Origin: Actinomadura citrea | GTDB taxonomy: Bacteria > Actinomycetota > Actinomycetes > Streptosporangiales > Streptosporangiaceae | Assembly (NCBI RefSeq): GCF_013409045.1 | Contig: NZ_JACCBT010000001.1 | Location: forward strand, 6,634,001-6,698,000 | Reading direction: 5' to 3' | Length of the DNA: 64,000 nucleotides | Shown here: one piece after another, positions 15,749 through 23,658 of the stretch | Position numbering within the stretch: position 1 is the first letter of the stretch | Layout: the number at the start of each line of letters is the position of its first letter | Program-made: the position numbers and the translations under genes | Notes under the pieces: model-generated | The model's database searches: none | What the model was told of the DNA's origin: nothing | Seen by the model: the letters and a program-made list of their open reading frames with translations, nothing else

Positions 15749-15995
15749 TCCATTCCCCAAGGTTGTCGAACCCGTCGCCTGCTGTCGTCACCGCTGCCGG
15801 CATGCCATTCGGGAGCGGCGAGACACCCGCCTCACAAGTCGCCCGGACCGAGATCAGCACACACCCCGGCCACCCTGCCGACCAAGATCCCCTGAGCACA
15901 AGGCCCCGCTCCTGACCCGTACCGATTCACGACGACCGGCTGCGCCATTCCGGGAACCCTTCAGAATCCGGTACACGTCGGTGCATCATGTTCGG
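15749..15995. other. Intergenic stretch without visible features
   Basis: About 247 bases between the VOC gene and the end of a response-regulator gene. I see no ORF with coding character, no strong hairpin and no repeat. Confidence 0.5.
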
Positions 15996-16643
15996 TCACT
16001 CGGGAGGGCCGGGGACGACCAGGCCCGACTCGTAGGCGACCACGACCGCCTGGGCTCGGTCGCGCAGGCCGAGCTTGGCGAAGATGCGGGTCACGTGGGT
16101 CTTGACCGTCGCCTCGCTGAGGTGGAGGTGGGCGGCCAGTTCGGTGTTGGACAGGCCGCCGCCGACCAGGCGGAGCACTTCCTTCTCGCGCGGGGTCAGG
16201 ACGTCCAGGCCCTGGGGCGCAGGCGCGGGGCGGGCGAATCGCTCGACGAGGCGGCGGGTGATGGAGGGGGCGAGCAGCGCGTCCCCGGTCTCGACCAGCT
16301 TGACCGACGCCACGAGGTGTTCGGGGGTGACGTCCTTCAGCAGGAAACCGCTCGCGCCCGCGGCGAGCGCGGAGTACACGTACCGGTCGAGGTCGAAGGT
16401 CGTCAGGATCAGCACCCGGCACGCCGGGTCGTCGGCGAGGACCCGGCGGGTGGCCTCCAGACCGTCCATCCCGGGCATGCGGATGTCCATCAGCACCACG
16501 TCCGGCCGCAGCCGCCGCGCGGCGGACACCGCCTCCAGCCCGTCGGCGGCCTCCCCGACCACCTCGATCCCGGACCTGCTGAGGATCATCCGGAACCCGC
16601 CGCGCACCAGTGTCTGGTCGTCGGCGATCAGCACCCGCGTCAC
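15996..16643 (-). CDS. LuxR/NarL-family response regulator
   Basis: A 215-residue regulator: receiver with VLIADDQTLVRGGFRMIL, VVLMDIRMPGMDGLEATRR (phosphoacceptor Asp) and LILTTFDLDRYVYSALAAGASGFLLKD, then GerE HTH LTPREKEVLRLVGGGLSNTELAAHLHLSEATVKTHVTRIF. GTG 16643 overlaps the kinase stop (GTGA), so the pair is coupled. The pair is divergent from a MacB-like exporter operon, the usual arrangement for systems that induce drug or peptide export. Confidence 0.92.
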   Translation of the reverse strand: MTRVLIADDQTLVRGGFRMILSRSGIEVVGEAADGLEAVSAARRLRPDVVLMDIRMPGMDGLEATRRVLADDPACRVLILTTFDLDRYVYSALAAGASGFLLKDVTPEHLVASVKLVETGDALLAPSITRRLVERFARPAPAPQGLDVLTPREKEVLRLVGGGLSNTELAAHLHLSEATVKTHVTRIFAKLGLRDRAQAVVVAYESGLVVPGPPE

Positions 16644-17416
16644 GGCCGCTCCAGGGGGATCCGCGCCCGCACCCGGTAGCCGCCGCCCAGCCGCCGCCGC
16701 GCGTCGAGGTCGCCGCCGTACACCGCGACCCGTTCGCGCAGCCCGGACAGGCCCCGGCCGCCCCTGCTCTCGGTCGGGGCCTGGCCCGTCCCGGTGAGCA
16801 CGCTCGGGCCGGTGTTGAGGACCTCCAGCCGCAGGTTCCGCCTCCCGTAACTCACCGTCACCTCCGCCGTCGCCCCCGGGGTGCCGTGTTTCAGCGCGTT
16901 GGTGAGCGCCTCCTGGACGATGCGGTATCCGGTCGCGTCGATCCCGGCGGGCAGCGGGCACGGTTCGCCCGTCACCCGCACATCGACGGGCAGGCCCGCG
17001 AACGCGATCCGGTCGACCAGGGTCCCCAGGTGCGCCAGCGACGGCTGTGGGGTGAACGCCTCACCGTCGCCGTCCGGGGCGGGCGCGAGCACACCGAGCA
17101 GGTGCCGCAGCTCGGTCATCGCCTCCCGACCGGTCCGCTCGACGGCCAGCAGCGCGTCCTCGGCCTCGCCGTCGACACCGTGCCGGGCGGCGCCCGCCTG
17201 CACGACCATGACGCTGACGCTGTGGCTGACGATGTCGTGCAGGTCCCGGGCCACCCGGGCCCGCTCCTCATCGACGGCCCGGCGCGCGGCGCCCTCGCGT
17301 TCACGTTCCAGCAGCCAGGTTCGCGCCCCGAGCTCGGCGCGGCGCCTGCGCCGCTCCCACAGAGCCCATGTGCACGGAACCGCGGCGAGGAGGGGCACGA
17401 GCCACGCGGGCAGCAT
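16640..17416 (-). CDS. Membrane-anchored sensor histidine kinase (HisKA_3)
   Basis: A 258-residue short kinase. One N-terminal TM helix (LPAWLVPLLAAVPCTWALW) leads into a basic coiled region, then the dimerisation and phosphoacceptor motif ERARVARDLHDIVSHSVSVMVVQAGAARH, and an ATPase domain with ATGYRIVQEALTNALKHG and RGLSGLRERVAVYGGDL. There is almost no extracellular loop, so it is of the intramembrane-sensing type. ATG 17416 is preferred because it directly precedes the TM segment. It probably senses export load or membrane damage together with the adjacent transporter; that link is inference. Confidence 0.88.
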   Translation of the reverse strand: MLPAWLVPLLAAVPCTWALWERRRRRAELGARTWLLEREREGAARRAVDEERARVARDLHDIVSHSVSVMVVQAGAARHGVDGEAEDALLAVERTGREAMTELRHLLGVLAPAPDGDGEAFTPQPSLAHLGTLVDRIAFAGLPVDVRVTGEPCPLPAGIDATGYRIVQEALTNALKHGTPGATAEVTVSYGRRNLRLEVLNTGPSVLTGTGQAPTESRGGRGLSGLRERVAVYGGDLDARRRLGGGYRVRARIPLERP

Positions 17417-17555
17417 CCGCCCATCCTGCCGCCAGACCCGGGCGGAACGCATCATTCTGGCGGCCCACGACCGTACATCCCTCGGATGACCCGGCCCCGT
17501 ACTTACATCCAGGACCCGACGCGCGGGCGGTGGCGCGGCTCGTACCGTCACGGTC

Positions 17556-18230
17556 ATGGAGCCGATGGTCCAGCTGATGGACGTACGCAAGGAGTACGGC
17601 GAGACCGCCGCGCTCGCCGGGGTGAGCCTCGACATCCAGGCCGGTCAGGCCGTCGCGGTGATGGGCCCGTCGGGGTCGGGCAAGTCGACCCTCCTCAACA
17701 TGATCGCCGGCCTGGACCGGCCCACGTCGGGCACGGTGGTGGTGCGCGGGGAGGACATCACGGACATGGGCGAGGCCGAGCTGGCCCGGTACCGGCGCCG
17801 CCGCATCGGCATGGTCTTCCAGTTCTTCAACCTGCTCGACGACCTGCCGGTGCTGGAGAACGTGATGCTGGCCGCCCAGCTGCTCGGCACCGCGCGCAAG
17901 CAGGCGCAGGCCCGCGCGATGGAGCTGCTCGACGAGCTGGGCATCGCCGATCGCCGCAACGCCTACCCGGTGGTGCTGTCGGGCGGGGAACGGCAGCGGG
18001 TCGGCGTCGCCCGCGCGCTGATGAACCGGCCCGCCCTGCTGCTGGCCGACGAGCCGACGGGCGCGCTCGACTCGCGGGCCGGCGAACAGGTCATGGACCT
18101 GCTGCTGGACCTCAACCAGATCGGCCAGACCCTGCTCATCGTCACCCACGACGAGCGGCTGGCCACCCGGGTCGCCGACCGGGTCGTCGCGTTCGAGGAC
18201 GGCCGCGTGGCCGCCGAGGTGACCCGGTGA
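17556..18230 (+). CDS. ABC transporter ATP-binding protein, MacB/LolD type
   Basis: A 224-residue ATPase: Walker A MGPSGSGKSTLLNMIAGLD, Q-loop VFQFFNLLDDLPVLENV, signature VLSGGERQRVGVARALMNRP, Walker B LLLADEPTGALD and H-loop IVTHD. This is the MacB/LolD/FtsE-like class that drives FtsX-type permeases. It overlaps the permease gene by GTGA. Its promoter lies in the 139-base region shared with the divergent two-component system. A second ATG at 17565 is possible. Confidence 0.93.
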   Translation: MEPMVQLMDVRKEYGETAALAGVSLDIQAGQAVAVMGPSGSGKSTLLNMIAGLDRPTSGTVVVRGEDITDMGEAELARYRRRRIGMVFQFFNLLDDLPVLENVMLAAQLLGTARKQAQARAMELLDELGIADRRNAYPVVLSGGERQRVGVARALMNRPALLLADEPTGALDSRAGEQVMDLLLDLNQIGQTLLIVTHDERLATRVADRVVAFEDGRVAAEVTR

Positions 18231-20527
18231 GGGCGGTGTGGCAGGCCGCGCGGTTCGCGGTGCGGCGGCGCAGGCTGCAGACGACCATCATCACGCTGGT
18301 GCTGCTGGTGTCGACCGGGACGGTCGTGCTCGCGCTGGGCCTGCTCGCCACCGTGGACGGCCCGTACGACAAGGCGTTCGCGCGGCAGCACGGCGCACAT
18401 CTGACGGTCTCCTACGACCCCGCGAAGGCGACGGCCGCGCAGGTCGCGGCGTCGGCGTCCCGGCCGGGCGTGACGGCGGCGGGCGGCCCGTACCGCTCGC
18501 AGGTCGTCAACATCCCGGAGGAGACCGACCGGACGCGTCCGGGGCTGCTCCCGCCCGGCCCCTTCACGGTCACCGAGCGGACCGGCCGCGCCGACGACCC
18601 GGTCGACCGCCTGACGCTCAGGAGCGGCCGCTGGGCCGGCGCGCCCGGCGAGATCGTGCTGGGCACCGACTACGCGCGGTTCCCGTTCGACCCGATCGGG
18701 AAAAAGGTGACCTTCGGCGACGGGCGGACCTTCACCATCGTCGGAATCGGCCGGTCGATCACCCGGTCCTCCCAGGCGTGGGTGGCGCCCGGGCAGCTGA
18801 CCGCCCCGGACGGCCTCCAGATGCTCTACCGGCTCGCCGACCCGGCCACCCCGCCCGGCGCGGTCACCGCCGGGCTGCCGGCGACCGCGAGCCAGAGCTA
18901 TCTCGTCTCCCGGCAGCAGGCCACCGAGGCCGGAACGACCGTCATCCCGTTCCTGATCGCGTTCGGGATCGCCGGGCTGCTCGTCGCGGTGCTCGTCATC
19001 GCCAACGTGGTCAGCGGCGCCGTCGTGTCGGGGTTCCGGCACATCGGCGTCCTCAAGTCCCTCGGCTTCACCCCCGCGCAGGTCACCGGCGTCTACCTGG
19101 TGATGATCGCGATACCCGGGGTGCTGGGAAGCCTGATCGGAATCGCCGCGGGCAACGTCCTGGCGGGGACGGTCACCACCACGCTGGGCGACTCGTTCGA
19201 CCTGCCGACCGCCACCGGCGTCTCGCCCTGGGTGGACGTCCTGGCCTTCACGGGCGTGCTCGCGGTCGCCGTCGTCACCGCGCTGGTGCCGGCCGTCCGG
19301 GCCGGGCGGATCCCGACGGCGGTCGCGGTCAGCGCGGGCGCCGCGACGCGGCGGGGCCGGGCCCTGCGGGTGCAGCGGGCGCTGGCCCGGACGCGGCTGT
19401 CGCGCCCGGTCAGCCTGGGCCTGGGCCTGCCGTTCGCCCGGCCGGGCCGTACCGCGCTGACCGTCACCGCCGTCGCGTTCGGAGTGGCGGCGGTGACGTT
19501 CGCCGCCGGCCTCAACCGGTCCCTCAGCGCCTACCTCGCCGACGCGGAGCTCACCGAGACCGTCCACGTCCTGGTCCCCGTCGACGGCGGACGGCCGGTC
19601 TCACTGGCCGGGCGGCCCGGAACCGCCAAGGTCGCGGTCACGCGCTTCGAGCAGGTCCACGTGCCGGGGTTCGACCGGCCGGTGCAGGTCAAGGCCTACC
19701 AGGGGGACGTCACCGACCGGCACGGCTACCGGATGGTGCACGGCCGCTGGCTCGGCGGGCCGGGTGAGGCCGTCGTGGGCGACCCGTTCCTGAAGACCGG
19801 CGGCAAGAAGGTCGGCGACACCGTCGTCGTGACCGCGGACGGCAGGAAGGCCGCACTGCGGATCGTCGGGACGGCGCTCGTGGACGGCGGCGACACCGTC
19901 CTCACGGACTGGGCGTCCCTCACCTCGCTCGTCGACCGCGGGAAGCCTGCGGCGTCCCCGAGATCCTCCGGCCCGCGCTCCGGCATGGTGACCTCTCTTC
20001 TGGAGGTCACCCTCACCCCCGGCACCTCCCCGGAGCACTACGCCGCCGCGCTCAGGGCGGACGGGGTCCCGGCCGAGCCGGCCGCCGAGGGCATCGAATC
20101 CGGCCAGGTGATCCTCCTCGGGCTCCTCACCCTGCTGACCCTGGGGCTGACCACGGTCGCCGGGCTCGGGGTGTTCAACACGGTGATCCTCAACACCCAG
20201 GATCGGGCGCGCGACTTCGGCGTCCTGAAATCGCTGGGCGCGACACCGCGGCAGGTCCTGACGGTCGTGCTCGCCTCCATGGCCGTGCTCGGCCTGGTCG
20301 GCGGACTCATCGGACTGCCGCTGGGGCTGGCCGCCCACCATGTGGTGCTGCCGGCCATGGCCGACACAGGCGGCCTGATCCTCCCCTATGGCCTCATGGA
20401 GACCTTCCCCTGGCCGCTGATGCTCCTGTCCGTCCTGGCAGGCATCGCGATCGCCCTGCTCGGCGCCCTGATCCCGGCGGGCCGGGCGTCCCGGATCAAG
20501 ACGGCTGCGGCCCTGCGCTCGGAGTGA
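18227..20527 (+). CDS. FtsX/MacB-type ABC permease (two-repeat)
   Basis: A 766-residue permease. TM1 (LQTTIITLVLLVSTGTVVLALGLLA) is followed by a large extracellular domain, an FtsX block at about residues 240-360 (VIPFLIAFGIAGLLVAVLVIANVVSG; RHIGVLKSLGFTPAQVTGVYL), a second extracellular domain, and a C-terminal FtsX block (LLGLLTLLTLGLTTVAGLGVFNTVILNTQDRARDFGVLKSLGATPRQVL). It does not import; such permeases act by mechanotransmission or export of peptides, lipids or drugs. The GTG start is coupled to the ATPase stop. A cargo cannot be assigned. Confidence 0.92.
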   Translation: MRAVWQAARFAVRRRRLQTTIITLVLLVSTGTVVLALGLLATVDGPYDKAFARQHGAHLTVSYDPAKATAAQVAASASRPGVTAAGGPYRSQVVNIPEETDRTRPGLLPPGPFTVTERTGRADDPVDRLTLRSGRWAGAPGEIVLGTDYARFPFDPIGKKVTFGDGRTFTIVGIGRSITRSSQAWVAPGQLTAPDGLQMLYRLADPATPPGAVTAGLPATASQSYLVSRQQATEAGTTVIPFLIAFGIAGLLVAVLVIANVVSGAVVSGFRHIGVLKSLGFTPAQVTGVYLVMIAIPGVLGSLIGIAAGNVLAGTVTTTLGDSFDLPTATGVSPWVDVLAFTGVLAVAVVTALVPAVRAGRIPTAVAVSAGAATRRGRALRVQRALARTRLSRPVSLGLGLPFARPGRTALTVTAVAFGVAAVTFAAGLNRSLSAYLADAELTETVHVLVPVDGGRPVSLAGRPGTAKVAVTRFEQVHVPGFDRPVQVKAYQGDVTDRHGYRMVHGRWLGGPGEAVVGDPFLKTGGKKVGDTVVVTADGRKAALRIVGTALVDGGDTVLTDWASLTSLVDRGKPAASPRSSGPRSGMVTSLLEVTLTPGTSPEHYAAALRADGVPAEPAAEGIESGQVILLGLLTLLTLGLTTVAGLGVFNTVILNTQDRARDFGVLKSLGATPRQVLTVVLASMAVLGLVGGLIGLPLGLAAHHVVLPAMADTGGLILPYGLMETFPWPLMLLSVLAGIAIALLGALIPAGRASRIKTAAALRSE

Positions 20528-20528
20528 C

Positions 20529-20607
20529 CCGCCCACCCGGGGCAGCCGGCCCCGGGTGGGCGGACGGAGGCGAGGGGCGGGGACGCCGCGGTGTGCGGCG
20601 TCCCCGC
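20529..20607. terminator. Tandem double hairpin between convergent genes
   Basis: Two perfect hairpins in a row: CCGCCCACCCGGGGC (20529-20543) pairing with 20549-20563, loop 5; and GCGGGGACGCCGC-like arm 20577-20589 pairing with 20595-20607, loop GGTGT. They separate the permease from the convergent CU044_5270-type gene. Confidence 0.85.
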
Positions 20608-20619
20608 GGTCGTCGCCGG

Positions 20620-21765
20620 TCAGCGGGCGGGGGCGGCTCCGATCTTGTTCACCCACCCCTGGCTCTCGAAGGCCAGGTACTCACTGCCAGCCGGCTTGCC
20701 GGGGAGGGCGGCGTACTGGTCCTCGAAGTCGAGGAGCTGGGCGCTCGTACGGTCCACGACCAGCCGCACGCTGGTGCCCTGGGCGGTGATGGCCACGCCG
20801 GGCCTGCCCAGTCGGTCCTTGACCTGGCCGGTGACGCGGACGGACGGGGTGCGCGCCAGGATCCGGTAGAGGGCCGCCCGGGTGCCGGGCGTGGTCGGGG
20901 CCATGAACAGGTCCCAGGCGCTGACGAAGACGTACTGGCCGAAGTCGGCCGGGGCGGTGTAGCCGTTCGCGCCGCCCCGGCGGTCCTGCCGCCACAGCTT
21001 GCGCAGGTGGCTCTCCAGGGCGCTCTCGGTCGCCGGCAGCTTCGCGATCGTCTTCCATTCGATCTCGTGGGACCCGATGGTGGGGTTCACCAGGTGCGAG
21101 CGCTTGCCGTAGGTGACCGTGAGCGGTTTCGAGGCGGTCGTGCCGCCGTTGACGTCGAGCGGGGGCGAGCCCGCCGCCTTCCAGGCGGCCTCGTCCTTCT
21201 TCGTGGGGAAGGTGACCTTGATGTCCAGCGGTCCGTGTGAACGGAAGCGCATGCCGGTCCCGCCCCCAGTGCACGCCCAGTCCTCGGCGCTGCTCGCGGT
21301 CCGCGCCTGGAACCTTTGGGGCTTGCCCAGAGGTGTCGGTACGCCCGGGCCGGGTTTGAAGGGCATGATGTCCTGCCACATGCGGGTCCGTTTGTACCAA
21401 CAGGCCCCGCGGGCGGCGGGCTGCTCGGCGGCCGTCTTCGCGCTGGCCAGCAGGAATGCGCGGGTGTCGATCGTCTCGTCGTGTCGAGCGCCGGGGCCGG
21501 GGCCGGGGCCGGGGCCGGGGCCGTCTGACGGCAGGCCGACGACCAGCGCCGCCGCGGCCGCCGCCACGGCGGTCACGCCGGCGGCGATGGCCAGCCGCCG
21601 GACCGGTCGTCGCGCCGGGACCACGCCCCGGTTCACGGTCGAGGCGCCGGCGCTCGCACGGACCCGCGCCGCGTCGGGACGACGCGCGTAGGCGTCGTCG
21701 GCCAGTTCGGCGACCGCCGCGGGCTTCAGGGCGACGATCAGATCGTCGAGTTCGTCCTGCTTCAT
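20620..21765 (-). CDS. CU044_5270 family membrane-anchored protein
   Basis: A 381-residue protein encoded directly after an ECF-type sigma factor, with ATG overlapping its stop (ATGA). The N-terminal 65 residues are cytoplasmic (MKQDELDDLIVALKPAAVAELADDAYARRPDAARVRA); one TM helix (LAIAAGVTAVAAAAAALVVGL) follows, then a linker of five Gly-Pro units, then a large exported domain with ACWYKRTRMWQ and GRPGVAITAQGTSVRLVVDRTSAQLLDFE. This is the CU044_5270 family found beside sigma factors in Streptosporangiales. By position it may be an anti-sigma factor or signal receptor. No zinc-binding anti-sigma motif is present. Confidence 0.82.
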   Translation of the reverse strand: MKQDELDDLIVALKPAAVAELADDAYARRPDAARVRASAGASTVNRGVVPARRPVRRLAIAAGVTAVAAAAAALVVGLPSDGPGPGPGPGPGARHDETIDTRAFLLASAKTAAEQPAARGACWYKRTRMWQDIMPFKPGPGVPTPLGKPQRFQARTASSAEDWACTGGGTGMRFRSHGPLDIKVTFPTKKDEAAWKAAGSPPLDVNGGTTASKPLTVTYGKRSHLVNPTIGSHEIEWKTIAKLPATESALESHLRKLWRQDRRGGANGYTAPADFGQYVFVSAWDLFMAPTTPGTRAALYRILARTPSVRVTGQVKDRLGRPGVAITAQGTSVRLVVDRTSAQLLDFEDQYAALPGKPAGSEYLAFESQGWVNKIGAAPAR

Positions 21766-22319
21766 TGCTTCTCCTGGATGACTCGCGGGCGCGGGGCGCG
21801 TCCGTGCGCTCGCGCGGTGCTCTCCTGGGACGCCTCGATCGCCTTGGCCAGCCGCCGGCGCCCCCGGTGCAACCGGACGACGAACGCGGTGCGGGAGCAG
21901 CCCGCGACACGGGCCGCCTCCGCGGGTTCGAGCCCGTGCCAGGCGGTCAGGGTGACCGCTTCGGCCTCCTTGGCGGAAAGGGCCCGCAGGGCGGTCAGCG
22001 CTTGGTCGCGGGCTATGAGGTGGTCGGCGACGTCCCAGGCGTGCAGGTCGGCGTCGGTGGTGAGGCCGGCCAGCCGGTCGACCAGGCCGCGCGCCCTGCC
22101 CGCCGCGCCGTGCGACTGGCGGACCAGGTTCCTGGCCACGCCCAGCAGCCACGGCAGCGCCTGGTCGGGGATCTCGTCGATCTTCCGCCACGCGACGGTG
22201 AACACCTCGCCCGTCAGGTCCTCGGCGGCCTGGGAGGAGACCCGCAGCACGACGTAGCCGAACACGTTGCGGTAGTACGTCTCGTAGAGGCGGGTGAATC
22301 GGGCCTCTTGCTCGTCCAC
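21762..22319 (-). CDS. ECF-type RNA polymerase sigma factor
   Basis: A 185-residue sigma-70 factor with region 2 (FTRLYETYYRNVFGYVVLRVSSQAAEDLTGEVFTVAWRKI) and region 4 (ALTALRALSAKEAEAVTLTAWHGLEPAEAARVAGCSRTAFVVRLHRGRRRL); no region 3 and no C-terminal extension. GTG 22319 follows AGAGGAGGTGG, a near-perfect Shine-Dalgarno. It is coupled by ATGA to the membrane partner downstream, which suggests co-regulation. An inverted repeat lies 14 bases upstream of the start. Targets unknown; the secreted SH3-like genes are divergent from it. Confidence 0.92.
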   Translation of the reverse strand: MDEQEARFTRLYETYYRNVFGYVVLRVSSQAAEDLTGEVFTVAWRKIDEIPDQALPWLLGVARNLVRQSHGAAGRARGLVDRLAGLTTDADLHAWDVADHLIARDQALTALRALSAKEAEAVTLTAWHGLEPAEAARVAGCSRTAFVVRLHRGRRRLAKAIEASQESTARAHGRAPRPRVIQEKQ

Positions 22320-22653
22320 GCCACCTCCTCTCTTCTCGGAGCCGGTACGCCGAGAAGTCCGAGAAGGCCACGGCGGATTACCTCGCGGGCCCGGAAGTCC
22401 TTCGGCGATCGCGCCACGGCAACGGGCGCGCGGCGTCCTGCCTGGACGGCCGGGTAGACGCGCCTTGCCTCAAGGCTGACCGTCCACGATGGATGCGCCG
22501 GCGCTCGATGGCCGGCGGGACGGCGATTGACGCTTCAAGGAGTGGCGTGCGCGTGCCACCTTCTGTGCTTTCCCCCGCACGCAAGGTGACTCTGGACTCG
22601 AACGGTTCTCGCGGCTCCGGTCCGAGAGCCACTTTCGAGGCAGGAGTGCACAC
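22320..22653. promoter_or_regulatory. Divergent region sigma factor / secreted SH3 genes
   Basis: 334 bases without a gene. It carries the inverted repeat TTCTCGG (22333-22339) / CCGAGAA (22350-22356) next to the sigma gene, a likely operator or 5'-leader hairpin. The rest holds no convincing gene; promoter boxes could not be placed with confidence. Confidence 0.45.
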
Positions 22654-23190
22654 ATGAGGAAACAACGTCCTCTGACCAGGGCGGCGACCCTGACGGCGGC
22701 GGTGGGCCTGCTCGCGGCGGCCCCGTTCGGCGCGAGCGGCCAGGCCGCCTCCGCCGCCGGTGGCTCGGTGAACCGGTCAGCGGCCCCGCCGGAAGCGGCG
22801 GCCGGGAGCGTCCCGTCCGGCGTGTCGGCGGCGCCCCCCGTGTACCGCGTCAAGGTGGCCCAGTGGGCGAAACCCCGTCTCAACATCCGGGATCATCCGG
22901 GCTGGCCGGGCGGCCAGCCCGGAAATATCATCGGGGCGAAGCATCCGGGGGACGGCGCCATGGCCCTCTGCGCGGCCGAGGGCGCCACGATCACCGCCTT
23001 CGAGGGCAGGACCGGCTCGACCTGGGTCAAGATCGACCTAGGTGGGGAGCGCACCGCCTGGCTGTGGGACCCCGGGCTCAACCCCCACGAAGTCATCCGC
23101 CCGTGCCTCTGCGGGTGCCCGAGGATCAAGACCGACCGCGGCGCGGACGGCAAGACCTGCGGCTGCCGGGAACGCGAGGAGGGTCAATGA
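22654..23190 (+). CDS. Secreted SH3-like protein with Cys-rich tail
   Basis: A 178-residue exported protein. The signal peptide (MRKQRPLTRAATLTAAVGLLAAAPFGASGQAASA) is followed by a Ser/Ala/Pro linker and one SH3-like domain (YRVKVAQWAKPRLNIRDHPGWPGG to STWVKIDLGGERTAWLWDPGLNPHEV). The tail has CLCGCPRIKTDRGADGKTCGC: five Cys in a short stretch, able to form disulfides or bind metal. Similar domains bind cell-wall peptides. Its stop overlaps the next ATG (ATGA), and the next gene encodes a paralogue without the tail. Function not known. Confidence 0.8.
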   Translation: MRKQRPLTRAATLTAAVGLLAAAPFGASGQAASAAGGSVNRSAAPPEAAAGSVPSGVSAAPPVYRVKVAQWAKPRLNIRDHPGWPGGQPGNIIGAKHPGDGAMALCAAEGATITAFEGRTGSTWVKIDLGGERTAWLWDPGLNPHEVIRPCLCGCPRIKTDRGADGKTCGCREREEGQ

Positions 23191-23552
23191 ACCCCTGGCG
23201 AACCGGGGCCGGAATGGTCGCGGCGCTGGCGCTGTCGGCCGTGGCGGCGCCCTCGGCCGCGGTCGCCGACTCTCCGGCCCGCGCTCGCGCGGACCGGGTC
23301 ACCGTCGGCGACTGGGCCAGGCCCCTGCACGTGCGGGAAGATCCGGGGGCTCCGGGAGTCCCGCCGGGCAGGATCATCGGCTCGATCATGCCGCCCGCGG
23401 AGGCCAGCGCCCTGTGCCACATCACCGACGGCTCGCAGATGACCTCCTGGGGCCGGACCAGGTCGGACTGGGTCAAGATCCGGTACGGCTGGGAGGGGCA
23501 CGCCTGGCTGTGGGGCGGCGGCCTCAACCCCTACTCGCTCCGCGAGTGCTGA
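23187..23552 (+). CDS. Secreted SH3-like protein, paralogue
   Basis: A 121-residue exported protein: signal peptide ending near AAPSAAVADS, then one SH3-like domain (DRVTVGDWARPLHVREDPGAPGVPPGRIIGSIMPPAEASALCHITDG to WVKIRYGWEGHAWLWGGGLNPYSLREC). It aligns with the preceding protein over its whole mature length (VGDWARP/VAQWAKP, WVKI, AWLW, GLNP), so the two arose by tandem duplication. It keeps two Cys. Translation is coupled to the upstream gene. Confidence 0.8.
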   Translation: MNPWRTGAGMVAALALSAVAAPSAAVADSPARARADRVTVGDWARPLHVREDPGAPGVPPGRIIGSIMPPAEASALCHITDGSQMTSWGRTRSDWVKIRYGWEGHAWLWGGGLNPYSLREC

Positions 23553-23610
23553 GCACCACCGGCCAGGGGCCGGATCGCGTCCCTCCCTCCTGACCCTCCT
23601 CCGCACCGGA

Positions 23611-23646
23611 CCCCGAGGCGCTGACCTGTGGAGACGCGCCTCGGGG
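23611..23646. terminator. Terminator between SH3 gene and histidine kinase
   Basis: Perfect 11-bp stem CCCCGAGGCGC (23611-23621) / GCGCCTCGGGG (23636-23646), 14-base loop, between convergent genes. Confidence 0.75.
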
Positions 23647-23658
23647 AGCGGCGGGTGG

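Noticed and set aside
16610..18226. Long N-terminal extension of the FtsX permease
   Set aside because: It overlaps the kinase and ABC ATPase genes in wrong frames; the GTGA overlap at 18227 marks the start.
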